Shown piece by piece: positions 1-8,238 of a stretch of 64,000 bases of DNA (positions are counted from its first letter, which is position 1; each line of letters opens with the position of its first letter). A model generated the notes under the pieces. That model was given only the letters and a program-made list of their open reading frames with translations. It had not been told where the DNA came from and searched no databases. Origin of the DNA: an uncultured Prevotellaceae bacterium (GTDB lineage Bacteria > Bacteroidota > Bacteroidia > Bacteroidales > Bacteroidaceae); NCBI GenBank assembly GCA_937900485.1, contig CALCEL010000083.1, positions 4,446-68,445 of the forward strand, in the 5' to 3' direction. The translations under genes and the position numbers were made by a program.

Positions 1-1
1 T

Positions 2-322
2 GACGGCATGCATGCCAACAACATAAGTAAGGGAATACTGCTGCAAGCCGTCGACGATCTCACCGGCACAGGACTGTTTCACGAGCGTCATCATCACAAC
101 AACGAGATTAGCACTCAGTATTTCCCGTCTTATGAGATAATGGTCGACGAGCTTCGCGACTATCGCTTTTACGCTGAGGACATGGTACACCCGTCACCCT
201 TAGCCATCGAATATATCTGGGAACGGTTTCAAGACACCTACTTCACAAACAAAACGAAGGAGGTGGTCAGACTAAGACATAAGGAATGGGTCAGAAGCCA
301 ACACAGGCAGATAGTAGGATAG
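2..322 (+). CDS. GSCFA domain protein, C-terminal end (gene starts before window)
   Basis: The frame is open from the left edge of the window and ends in TAG at 320-322, so only about the last 107 residues are present. The residues around YFPSYEIMVDELRDYRFYAED and MVHPSPLAIEYIWERF are typical of the C-terminal part of GSCFA proteins, an SGNH-like family common in Bacteroidales whose role is not firmly known. An internal ATG at 8 is not a plausible start because the fold would be cut. The gene converges on rnhB with 21 bp between stops. The family call rests only on this tail. Confidence 0.75.
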   Translation, partial: DGMHANNISKGILLQAVDDLTGTGLFHERHHHNNEISTQYFPSYEIMVDELRDYRFYAEDMVHPSPLAIEYIWERFQDTYFTNKTKEVVRLRHKEWVRSQHRQIVG

Positions 323-343
323 CTCACCCACCATGAGACACGA

Positions 344-961
344 CTATTCGAACGAGAACTCCAACTGAGTATCACCCAGCAGGTTGAACGTCATCCTATG
401 ATACGGCGTGACGCCATGTGTCTTTATTCCTTCCCTGTGCTCTTTTGTCGGATAGCCGGCGTTTCTGTCCCATCCATAATATGGATATTCATCGTTTAAC
501 GTCTTCATATAGTCATCACGGTAGGTCTTAGCAAGTATACTCGCCGCAGCTATACTAAGGTACTTACCGTCACCTTTGACCACAGTGGTGTGCGGTATCA
601 CTCCCGATGCGTCTTTGTACTCGTAGAACCTGTTTCCATCGATGATAAGACGCTCCGGACGCACTTTCAGGCTGGCTATGGCTCGGTGCATTGCCGTGAT
701 GCTTGCCCTCAGGATATTCATCTTATCTATCTCTTCATTGGTGACCACACCTACCGACCACGCAATGGCGTCTCGCTCAATCTCATCTCTTAGCTCATAA
801 CGCTGTCTGGCGGTGAGTTTCTTCGAGTCGTTCAACTTCTCATTCTTATAATCCGCAGGAAGAATCACAGCAGCGGCATACACGCTACCTGCCAAACAGC
901 CACGTCCGGCCTCATCACATCCCGCCTCGACAAATCCGTCATTCAAAATAGGTAACAGCAT
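344..961 (-). CDS. rnhB: Ribonuclease HII
   Basis: Cytoplasmic endonuclease that nicks RNA in RNA-DNA hybrids and removes misinserted ribonucleotides. The 205-residue length is normal for type II. The catalytic motif DEAGRG begins at residue 16 (Asp16, Glu17), the next conserved acidic residue lies in LIIDGN near residue 107, and the substrate-binding KGD and [10 protein letters not shown] segment follows. It lies 3 bp downstream of the sirtuin gene on the same strand, so the two are probably co-transcribed from the promoter near 1690. Confidence 0.97.
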   Translation of the reverse strand: MLLPILNDGFVEAGCDEAGRGCLAGSVYAAAVILPADYKNEKLNDSKKLTARQRYELRDEIERDAIAWSVGVVTNEEIDKMNILRASITAMHRAIASLKVRPERLIIDGNRFYEYKDASGVIPHTTVVKGDGKYLSIAAASILAKTYRDDYMKTLNDEYPYYGWDRNAGYPTKEHREGIKTHGVTPYHRMTFNLLGDTQLEFSFE

Positions 962-964
962 ATC

Positions 965-1666
965 TTACTTAATCAAATAATCATTAATCAGTGTTCTCAT
1001 ACCCTCACTCGCTCCTTTCCTGATGTACGTGATGCCGTAATTGTCAGGACAGTTGACGGTCTTCGGGTCAATGAGGTATATCTCACAGTCACGTCTCGCA
1101 TATCTAAGAAGACCTGCCGCCGGATACACGTTAAGAGATGTTCCTATGACAATGAGAATGTCTGCCTTCGACACTTCTTCGATGGCTGGTTCTATCATAG
1201 GTACGTTCTCGCCGAACCATACGATGAAAGGACGCAGTTGACTGCCGTCTTTGGCCTTGTCACCGATATTTATGTCGATGGATTCCTCGCTCAAGTCCAC
1301 AACACATCGAGCGTCATTGGGATTGTCTGACGACGTGGCTTTCATCAGCTCGCCATGCAAATGAATGACTTTTTTGCTGCCCGCGCGCTCATGAAGGTTG
1401 TCGACATTCTGTGTCACCACGGTAACATCATACTGGTCATCCAGACCCGCTATCAAGCGATGACCCTCGCAGGGCTGCACTTTGAGCAGCTCACGACGAC
1501 GCATATTGTAGAAGTTTAACACAAGCTCCGGATTCCTGATATATCCGTCAATGCTGGCCACATCCTCAACATTATAATTCTCCCATAAGCCTCCACTATC
1601 TCTGAATGTGCTTATGCCACTCTCGGCAGACATACCGGCACCAGTAAGAAACACTATTTTTTTCAT
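965..1666 (-). CDS. cobB: NAD-dependent protein deacylase, sirtuin (Sir2/CobB family)
   Basis: NAD+-dependent removal of acyl groups from lysines. The Rossmann motif GAGMSAESGIS is at residues 9-19, FRDSGGLW follows, then TQNVDNLHERAG and the catalytic His in HLHGE near residue 104. The helix FYNMRRREL carries the Y-x-x-R pair that in E. coli CobB and SIRT5 binds succinyl or malonyl groups, so desuccinylase activity is plausible. The usual four-Cys zinc module is missing: the small domain has a single cysteine near residue 120. This zinc-less form is known in other short bacterial sirtuins. Length 233 residues. Confidence 0.93.
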   Translation of the reverse strand: MKKIVFLTGAGMSAESGISTFRDSGGLWENYNVEDVASIDGYIRNPELVLNFYNMRRRELLKVQPCEGHRLIAGLDDQYDVTVVTQNVDNLHERAGSKKVIHLHGELMKATSSDNPNDARCVVDLSEESIDINIGDKAKDGSQLRPFIVWFGENVPMIEPAIEEVSKADILIVIGTSLNVYPAAGLLRYARRDCEIYLIDPKTVNCPDNYGITYIRKGASEGMRTLINDYLIK

Positions 1667-1685
1667 AACACATAATACTATAAAG

Positions 1686-1693
1686 CAAAATTA
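1686..1693 (-). promoter_or_regulatory. -7 promoter box for cobB-rnhB
   Basis: On the minus strand this reads TAATTTTG, matching the Bacteroidota -7 consensus TAnnTTTG, about 20 nt before the cobB start. It is divergent from the protease promoter at 1735. Confidence 0.6.
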
Positions 1694-1734
1694 GTATTTT
1701 ATTTCTTTCCTTATAAAACAAAGGATAAAATATT

Positions 1735-1742
1735 TATCTTTG
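1735..1742 (+). promoter_or_regulatory. -7 promoter box for C10 protease gene
   Basis: TATCTTTG matches the Bacteroidota -7 consensus. It lies 22 nt before the ATG at 1765. Confidence 0.65.
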
Positions 1743-1764
1743 CTAAATAATACTAAAAGGAATC

Positions 1765-3342
1765 ATGCGTATATTATTACTGGCATTATGTATGTGCATA
1801 ACACAGTTATCTGCGGCACAACGTCTCATAAAGAAAAACAGCAGACACTACGTGGAGTCTCAGTCTCTGCCCTCTAAGGTAGGACCGTTACTGACTGACG
1901 TATGGGATCAGTACGACCCTTTCAACCTGTTATGTCCGATTGATACGCTCACAAATGAAAGAAGTGTCGTTGGATGCGTAGCCACTGCCATGACACAGGT
2001 CATGCACCACTGGAGATGGCCTGACACATACGACTGGGATAATATATTGGATAAGTATACCGAAGGAAACTACACGACAGAGCAAGCGTATGCCATAGCT
2101 AAGCTCAGCTACGACTGCGGATTGGCAGTTAATATGAATTACTCGTCAGCGTCAAGCGGGGCAAGGAGCATCTACCAGCCTGTGGCTCTTGTCAACATGT
2201 TCGGCTACGACAAAGGAGCACAACTGTACTTCAAAGATTTTTACTCTTTGGCTGAGGTGACACTAATGCTTAAGAGGGAGCTTGCAGACGGACGACCAGT
2301 GTTGATCTCCGGATATAACGCGGACGGCGGACACGCTTATGTCATCGACGGATATGATGAAAACGATTATTTTCATATCTGTTGGGGTAACCCGGGCGGC
2401 GAGGACAACAACTGGACTTACCTTCCTAACATGGTTCCGAACCAACCACAATGGTACGAGCAGAACAGCCCGGAAGAAGGACTGAACATGATGCAGCAAT
2501 ATGTGTTGGGGGTTATGCCTGAGAATGATGACAACGCCTTAGGCTACGAACGACATTCGTTCGCTTTCCGGGATATAAGAGCAATGATGGACAGTAATAC
2601 GATAAGTACGATTTTTCCGAGAAATAACATTAAGGTCGTGGTACGGGATATGTCTAACTTAGGATGGAACACACACGATGACTCCGTAAGCATCATGCTT
2701 AAAAAGAACGATGAGATCGTATGCCCATTATACACTTACAACAGGTCATTTCTTCTGGAGGAGATTGACGACACCACTTACACAGACACTCTGACACTAT
2801 CCTTGCCAGACGATATAATCGACGGAACGTACACGATTGTCCCGATGTTCAGGGATAACTGTAGTAAAGAAGAAAAGTCATGGTATGAGGCAAGGGTTTG
2901 TACAGGAACACCTAATTACATTATAGCCAGAGTCGATGACAATGAAGTGACTCTCTCTTCTGACACCAGCTCGACATCGTACCTGACGCTTGAGCATATA
3001 GACATACCAGACATGCTCATCAACGGTAGCGTACCAGACTACGAGCTGACGTTACGTAACCACGGACCAGAGATGGCCGGAAGGGTCTATTTGCTGATGG
3101 AAAGCTTGGACGGAGGTAAAGATTTCTATATTCAGAAACAAGGTGTGACTATCGGTGCTGACGAGACTTACGAGATGAGTAAAAGCAAAAGGGCGTTCTA
3201 CGCATCAAACTTTGGAACTTTTCGACTGCATATTCTCTATGAGAGCAATCTTTTTTCCGATGATTTGACCGAGTTAGACGCTAACACGGAAAGGATAATC
3301 ACTATTCTCTCGGCAAAATCAATTCAGATCACACAGAAATGA
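1765..3342 (+). CDS. Secreted C10 (streptopain-like) cysteine protease
   Basis: Exported papain-fold protease. An N-terminal signal peptide (about residues 1-18, ending SAA-Q) is followed almost at once by the catalytic domain. The nucleophile is Cys71 in VVGCVATAMTQVMHHW, the catalytic His lies in GGHAYVIDGYD near residue 190, and CWGNPGG supplies the region around the oxyanion Trp. Streptopain relatives carry an inhibitory propeptide of roughly 100 residues before the catalytic domain; here only about 20 residues separate the signal peptide from LPSKVGPLLTDVWDQ. Residues 260-525 are beta-rich and unidentified; I see no clear sorting domain. The gene converges on the glycosyltransferase with a 22-bp gap. 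Confidence 0.9.
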   Translation: MRILLLALCMCITQLSAAQRLIKKNSRHYVESQSLPSKVGPLLTDVWDQYDPFNLLCPIDTLTNERSVVGCVATAMTQVMHHWRWPDTYDWDNILDKYTEGNYTTEQAYAIAKLSYDCGLAVNMNYSSASSGARSIYQPVALVNMFGYDKGAQLYFKDFYSLAEVTLMLKRELADGRPVLISGYNADGGHAYVIDGYDENDYFHICWGNPGGEDNNWTYLPNMVPNQPQWYEQNSPEEGLNMMQQYVLGVMPENDDNALGYERHSFAFRDIRAMMDSNTISTIFPRNNIKVVVRDMSNLGWNTHDDSVSIMLKKNDEIVCPLYTYNRSFLLEEIDDTTYTDTLTLSLPDDIIDGTYTIVPMFRDNCSKEEKSWYEARVCTGTPNYIIARVDDNEVTLSSDTSSTSYLTLEHIDIPDMLINGSVPDYELTLRNHGPEMAGRVYLLMESLDGGKDFYIQKQGVTIGADETYEMSKSKRAFYASNFGTFRLHILYESNLFSDDLTELDANTERIITILSAKSIQITQK

Positions 3343-3364
3343 GCAAAAAAACAGACAGTGTGCG

Positions 3365-4222
3365 TCAAGCCAATGTGGAATAATAGCCCAGTTTATAGAA
3401 AGAGAACAAAAATAGCGATGGATTGGAACCTGTGAGGTTCTTTCTCATAAGTGAACGTGTGGACTTGAACACGAATCGAACCACTGGCATGAGCATCTTG
3501 TACTTCTCATGGAATCGTATCAGGGTGACGCTGTCACGCAACTCGTCTCTGAATTTATAAGCATTGGTTACAGCTGTTTCTGTCTTACGCAGGAACACGT
3601 CACTTTCTTCGATGTCTTTGTTCAACAGAGGGTTGTCAATAGCGAACACCTCATACCCGTGTGCTCTCATGTCATCACCGAACTTGACGTCTTCATAGCC
3701 GTAGTTGTTGTATCTCTCGTCGAAGGAGATAAGTTCAGCCACCTTCCTGCTGATGAGGAACGAGAAAGAGCGGAACTGCCCACTCACCATTCCATGTCTG
3801 CTCTCATAACATTTTTCATATCTCCATCTGAGCTGTCGGTTCGGGTCTAGACACACATCCGGATGCTTAATTCCACCACAAACAACAGGATGAATCTTTC
3901 CTGCCTCCAGGTAATTGCGCAGGAAGTTCGTATTGATTATCTTACCGTCAGAGTCAAGAAACAGCAACATGTCACCTTTAGACTCACGTATAAGGAAATT
4001 TCTTATCGCTGCCCTTCCTATGTTGTCTTTCAGTCTTATATACCTGCAATTACTCAACTCCTTAACTTTCAGATTGGCAATCATAGACACACTGTCACGA
4101 CTACCATCCTCAGCAAGAATAATCTCATAGCTCACCCCAATCCTTTCTGCCTGTGTGTGTAACTCACTAACAAGCTGATAGCAAGCATAGTCATGCGTTG
4201 GTATAAGGATACTAATTGTCAT
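3365..4222 (-). CDS. Family 2 glycosyltransferase
   Basis: GT-A fold transferase using a nucleotide sugar. The N-terminus TISILIPTHDYACYQLV, the acidic AEDGSRD near residue 38 and the metal-binding DxD in LFLDSDG near residue 90 are standard GT2 features. A later segment, NYGYEDVKFGDDMRAHG, resembles the ED acid/base region. There is no signal peptide, and the C-terminal part contains a hydrophobic and basic stretch that could associate with the membrane. Substrate and acceptor cannot be told. It lies 3 bp after porZ; a role in surface-polysaccharide modification is inference only. Confidence 0.88.
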   Translation of the reverse strand: MTISILIPTHDYACYQLVSELHTQAERIGVSYEIILAEDGSRDSVSMIANLKVKELSNCRYIRLKDNIGRAAIRNFLIRESKGDMLLFLDSDGKIINTNFLRNYLEAGKIHPVVCGGIKHPDVCLDPNRQLRWRYEKCYESRHGMVSGQFRSFSFLISRKVAELISFDERYNNYGYEDVKFGDDMRAHGYEVFAIDNPLLNKDIEESDVFLRKTETAVTNAYKFRDELRDSVTLIRFHEKYKMLMPVVRFVFKSTRSLMRKNLTGSNPSLFLFSFYKLGYYSTLA

Positions 4223-4225
4223 ATC

Positions 4226-6331
4226 TTACCTGATTATCACGAATTTTGTTGCTGCTCCGGTATTACCATCCTCATCACAACATAAAGCATAATACACTCC
4301 AGACTTACATCTCTTGCCAAAATTGTCGCAACAATTCCAAGTGAACTCACCTCCCACACTCGTCCCCTCTGCAACCAGCCTTCCTGCAGCATTGACAATC
4401 TTCACGTTAGAGTCAAACATCAGTCCTGTTATATGTAAGTTACCCGAGTATTCCGGTCTGACAGGATTAGGGTAAACCTTCAGGCTACTGTCTGACATGT
4501 CAGACGAGGCGTCTGTTGCATCACCAGCGTAAGAGCAGAGACCTGAGGTGGTGGCAATAAACACCTCACCAGACTCTCCATCAATCTCGATGTCATTGAT
4601 ATTATCAGATATGAGAGGAGAGTTCTTCGTGGTGAAATGCTGAACTGTCTCTTGACCGTCTGAACTTATGAGATAGACACCGTCACCCTTGGTGCCTATC
4701 CATTTCCGGTTTCCGCCGTCTATGGCTATGCACTTAACAGGGATTCTGTTGAGAAGGTAGTCAGCGTTGTTGGAACCGTCATTTCTTGACACCACGACTT
4801 GATTGAACAAGAAGTCACTGCTAAAAACGTTATCAGGAGAATAGGACACGAACAGACCTTCCTCAGTTCCTATCCAAATATACCCGTTAAGATCCTCCGA
4901 TGAACAATAGAATAAGTTTGGGGTGTAATAAGTTCCATTCTGATTATAGAACGACTTAATGAACCTGTAGCTGTCATCGTCTTGAGTATCCACCGTTCCG
5001 TTAGTGTTAATCACCATTATGCCGGCACTGCAAGACTGCGTAGTCCTTCGACAATTGATCCACGCCCATCCACGCGAGTCGAACATGATGTTGTCAAACG
5101 TAGGGTAACCAGCGATCTCATCGTAGAAATAGGAAGTCCAACTACCATCATTCTTCAATATCCTGATGACTGTATCACACTCATTATTACACATCCACAT
5201 GTTTCCTTCTGAGTCGTATTGCAGTCCCGTCACTCTCACGTATCTCGCCGCATTTTTATTCTCCGGCAAGATTGAGGTAAGCGGAGAATTGTCATAGCTA
5301 TAGTGGTTCGTCATGACATAATTCCTGAACTCGTAGATTCCGCTCTTCTTTGTTCCGAGCCAATGATGCTCTGTGTCATTCGGGTCCTGTATGATGTCGG
5401 TGACATTACGGTATAGGAGACTTCCAACAGCAGTCACCGCAACAGTCTCATCGAAATTAGTCCATTTACCATTCTCATACTTCATCGCCGTGCCATCATA
5501 GTCAATCTCCGGCTCATAGTAGAAGTTACCACCTGCCACCAACAATCGTCCATCTACCATAGACAACTTATAAGAATAGTTTCTCACAGGACTATTCAAC
5601 CCATATGGTATTGCTGTGGTGACAATATTCAGAGCTGACGTGTCTGACACATTCTCATTTGTCAGACCACTGTACTCCAGATAATCACTCATCTCTGTGT
5701 CTGTCTTGAGACTCCAGTTGTTAGGATCCAGCAGATTGTCTGTTTTCTCACCGACATACACACCTGACGTTGTTGACGCATATATTCTAAGGTCACTCAC
5801 CCTCGTCGTCTCGACAGCAGAACCGAAATAGTACAGATTCTCAAAATAACAATCATCCAGATTTACGACGACAATACCAGTGCCGGTAGATATATAGGCT
5901 TTGTTTCCTGTAATATTCACCTCGTATATAGTCTTATCACTAAGTGATTTGTTTTTCAAATCCGGCAGATTGACACACTCCTTCCCTATCCTAAGCAGGT
6001 CTATATTACAATTAGAATAGATTATCAGTAACACATCCGACGTTTTACTGTAAGCAATGTCATATATACCGAAATCACTCAGCACATTTGACTTGTCATA
6101 GGTACGGATACTATTGTCTTCCGTGTCATAGGAGAACAAGTCACCGTTCGCCAACACGTAGTAAGACGGACCAATCTTCACTGATTTAGTCATGTCATGA
6201 TACGCGGAGTATATAGTCCATTCACCATCGTCTGCCATCACTGACAAGTTGGCTAACGAAAAGGCTAATACACCGAGCACCTTGAATATTTTCGAGATCT
6301 TATACATCTTCATTTTCAGAAAACACTTCAT
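4226..6331 (-). CDS. porZ: Type IX secretion system protein PorZ-like, beta-propellers plus C-terminal sorting-type domain
   Basis: Exported protein with a basic N-terminus and hydrophobic signal (about residues 14-33, ending VMA-D). The mature part opens with WTIYSAYHDMTKSVKIG, the characteristic PorZ opening, followed by many WxGT/IATTSG-type two-component-regulator propeller blades. The last 80 residues (from LKVYPNPVRPEYSG to ATKFVIIR) form a T9SS-type C-terminal domain. In Porphyromonas, PorZ belongs to the attachment complex and helps deliver anionic LPS to secreted cargo. At 701 residues it is slightly shorter than the P. gingivalis protein as I recall it. ATGs at 6331, 6313 and 6307 are alternative starts. 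Confidence 0.8.
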   Translation of the reverse strand: MKCFLKMKMYKISKIFKVLGVLAFSLANLSVMADDGEWTIYSAYHDMTKSVKIGPSYYVLANGDLFSYDTEDNSIRTYDKSNVLSDFGIYDIAYSKTSDVLLIIYSNCNIDLLRIGKECVNLPDLKNKSLSDKTIYEVNITGNKAYISTGTGIVVVNLDDCYFENLYYFGSAVETTRVSDLRIYASTTSGVYVGEKTDNLLDPNNWSLKTDTEMSDYLEYSGLTNENVSDTSALNIVTTAIPYGLNSPVRNYSYKLSMVDGRLLVAGGNFYYEPEIDYDGTAMKYENGKWTNFDETVAVTAVGSLLYRNVTDIIQDPNDTEHHWLGTKKSGIYEFRNYVMTNHYSYDNSPLTSILPENKNAARYVRVTGLQYDSEGNMWMCNNECDTVIRILKNDGSWTSYFYDEIAGYPTFDNIMFDSRGWAWINCRRTTQSCSAGIMVINTNGTVDTQDDDSYRFIKSFYNQNGTYYTPNLFYCSSEDLNGYIWIGTEEGLFVSYSPDNVFSSDFLFNQVVVSRNDGSNNADYLLNRIPVKCIAIDGGNRKWIGTKGDGVYLISSDGQETVQHFTTKNSPLISDNINDIEIDGESGEVFIATTSGLCSYAGDATDASSDMSDSSLKVYPNPVRPEYSGNLHITGLMFDSNVKIVNAAGRLVAEGTSVGGEFTWNCCDNFGKRCKSGVYYALCCDEDGNTGAATKFVIIR

Positions 6332-6409
6332 AATATATATTTATTATTAAGCTGTCCTAACAAATATTACCGACAAGTCATCACAGACTAACACATACGC
6401 ACTATATGT

Positions 6410-7264
6410 TCAACGAACACCTACTCGAGCCTTTACCATCCTGTCGTTGCCAAATTGGTCTTTCCTCAGTTCCACATCCACATATCCCTTATGTTCGAGC
6501 ATTGCCACCACACTATCACCGAATAGTCTGTTTATCTCAAAATATAGGTATCCATCGTCTTTCAAAGCTTGACTCGCATAATCTGCGATCTTATCGTAAA
6601 AGAGCAATGGCTCATCATCAGGCACGAACAAAGCGAGATGAGGCTCATAGGACAACACGTTGTCGCTCATGTCCGCAGACTCCCTATTACATATATAAGG
6701 TGGGTTGGACACAATGACATCATATTTCCCCACTTCATCTGCAACCACCTTTAATATATCCTTCTTTCTGAATACGACACCGGCCTTGTGTCTGTCAGAG
6801 TTATGTTTCGCTATCTCCAGAGCCCTGTCACTTATGTCCCAAGCCTCAATAACAGCATCACCCAGCGCTTTCGACAAGGACACAGCAATACATCCTGACC
6901 CTGTTCCTATATCGAGCACATGGCATACCTCACCGATATTTGGATGACACATAACGTCACACAATATCCAATCCACCAGTTCCTCCGTCTCAGGTCTTGG
7001 TATCAACACCCCCTCCATAACGTCAAGGGTAAGACCACAAAACACCACCTTACCCGTGACGTACTGCACCGGCTCACCTTGTGCCACACGTCTCGCTGCA
7101 GATAGCAAGCGCTCCTCCATATCCTCAGACACACACAACCCAGTAAGAGCACCTACTCTGTCAATGCCAGCCATATCCTCAAGAAGCATAAGAGCTATAG
7201 CCGAAGCCTCACCGTCATCGTAACGCTCGCTTATAATCTGTTTTAACTTTCTATATTGATTCAT
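6410..7264 (-). CDS. prmC: Peptide chain release factor N5-glutamine methyltransferase
   Basis: SAM-dependent methylation of the GGQ glutamine of release factors. The start at 7264 (MNQYRKLKQII) is chosen because the open frame upstream encodes a hydrophobic, unconserved extension. Motifs: DIGTGSGCIAVSL for SAM binding, and VSNPPYIC, the NPPY signature of N-methyltransferases. The N-terminal helical substrate domain with EPVQYVTGK is complete. Length 284 residues, normal. It is followed by porZ after a 78-bp gap, probably without functional linkage. Confidence 0.95.
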   Translation of the reverse strand: MNQYRKLKQIISERYDDGEASAIALMLLEDMAGIDRVGALTGLCVSEDMEERLLSAARRVAQGEPVQYVTGKVVFCGLTLDVMEGVLIPRPETEELVDWILCDVMCHPNIGEVCHVLDIGTGSGCIAVSLSKALGDAVIEAWDISDRALEIAKHNSDRHKAGVVFRKKDILKVVADEVGKYDVIVSNPPYICNRESADMSDNVLSYEPHLALFVPDDEPLLFYDKIADYASQALKDDGYLYFEINRLFGDSVVAMLEHKGYVDVELRKDQFGNDRMVKARVGVR

Positions 7265-7428
7265 CACGCGAATATAGTCATAATTTAGGATTAGAGACAA
7301 GGCCCCTTCTAAAAAACAATTCTTCAAAACAATGTACATAAATGGCAAAGAATACCACACATGAGCTCAATGAGAACATGGCAATCCTAAAATGACAAGG
7401 AAAAAAGAGTATTTTACGGATTTATTAT

Positions 7429-7436
7429 TACTTTTG
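7429..7436 (+). promoter_or_regulatory. -7 promoter box for SGNH hydrolase gene
   Basis: TACTTTTG matches TAnnTTTG, 51 nt before the ATG at 7488. Confidence 0.6.
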
Positions 7437-7487
7437 CCCGATGAGAACACATTTCTTCAATAAGACAAACCTAAAAACAACAAATCT

Positions 7488-8162
7488 ATGAAAAAGATTC
7501 TATTATCAGCATTGATTTTCACTGCTAACCTGATTAGCATGAACGCTCAGAAAGTTTCAATATTGGGTGACTCATACTCAACATATAGTGGTGAGGTGTC
7601 ACCTGACTGGAACTATTGCTGGTATTTTAATGACAAGAAAAACGAAGGTAAGAACGACGTGGAGACGTCAGATCAGACATGGTGGAAAATCCTGATAAAG
7701 GAAAAAGGCTATAAGCTCGAGAAAAACAACTCTTTCTCAGGATCAACAGTATGTTACACGGGATATGGCAAAGCCGACTATTCTGACAGAGCATTCATCA
7801 CGCGAATGGCTAACCTCGGCAACCCAGACATCATACTTGTCTTCGGAGGAACTAACGACTCATGGGCGAAATCTCCTATAGGCTATTATGAGTACACGAA
7901 CTGGACACGTCAGCAACTCTACTCATTCAGACCTGCATTCTGTTACATGATAAACTATATAAAGAGTAACTATCCGAAAGCTAAGATTTACAACATTTGT
8001 AACAGCGAGCTGTCCAAAGAGGTCACAGAGACAGAAGCGAAAGTTTGCGAGTATTATGGAATAGTCAACATACAACTGACAGACATAGACAAACAAGCGG
8101 GTCATCCATCTATCAAAGGCATGAGAGCGATAGCCACTCAGGTGGGCGAAGCCATCAAATAA
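7488..8162 (+). CDS. Secreted SGNH/GDSL-type esterase or hydrolase
   Basis: Signal peptide MKKILLSALIFTANLISMNA, then the SGNH blocks in order: GDSYST with the nucleophile Ser near residue 28 (block I), NNSFSGSTV (block II Gly), FGGTNDSW (block III Asn), and AGHPSIKGM near residue 208 with the catalytic His (block V; the partner Asp lies a few residues earlier). The family hydrolyses acyl esters on carbohydrates, lipids or glycoproteins; the substrate is unknown here. 224 residues. It is followed by topA, which has its own promoter. Confidence 0.88.
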   Translation: MKKILLSALIFTANLISMNAQKVSILGDSYSTYSGEVSPDWNYCWYFNDKKNEGKNDVETSDQTWWKILIKEKGYKLEKNNSFSGSTVCYTGYGKADYSDRAFITRMANLGNPDIILVFGGTNDSWAKSPIGYYEYTNWTRQQLYSFRPAFCYMINYIKSNYPKAKIYNICNSELSKEVTETEAKVCEYYGIVNIQLTDIDKQAGHPSIKGMRAIATQVGEAIK

Positions 8163-8180
8163 AAAAAAGTGAGCACATTA

Positions 8181-8210
8181 TTTGTTGTTCACTAAAAATC
8201 ATTACCTTTG
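8181..8210 (+). promoter_or_regulatory. topA promoter (-33 TTTG, -7 TACCTTTG)
   Basis: TTTG at 8181-8184 and TACCTTTG at 8203-8210 are separated by 18 nt, the classic Bacteroidota arrangement, 28 nt upstream of the topA ATG. Confidence 0.75.
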
Positions 8211-8238
8211 CCGCCGAAAAAAATGACAGATACGATAT

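Noticed and set aside
2900..3342. T9SS C-terminal sorting domain on the C10 protease
   Set aside because: The last residues lack the PNP-type opening and final KVxVxR pattern that are clear in porZ.
3509..4162. Plus-strand open frames over the glycosyltransferase gene
   Set aside because: They are antisense shadows of a gene with clear GT2 motifs.
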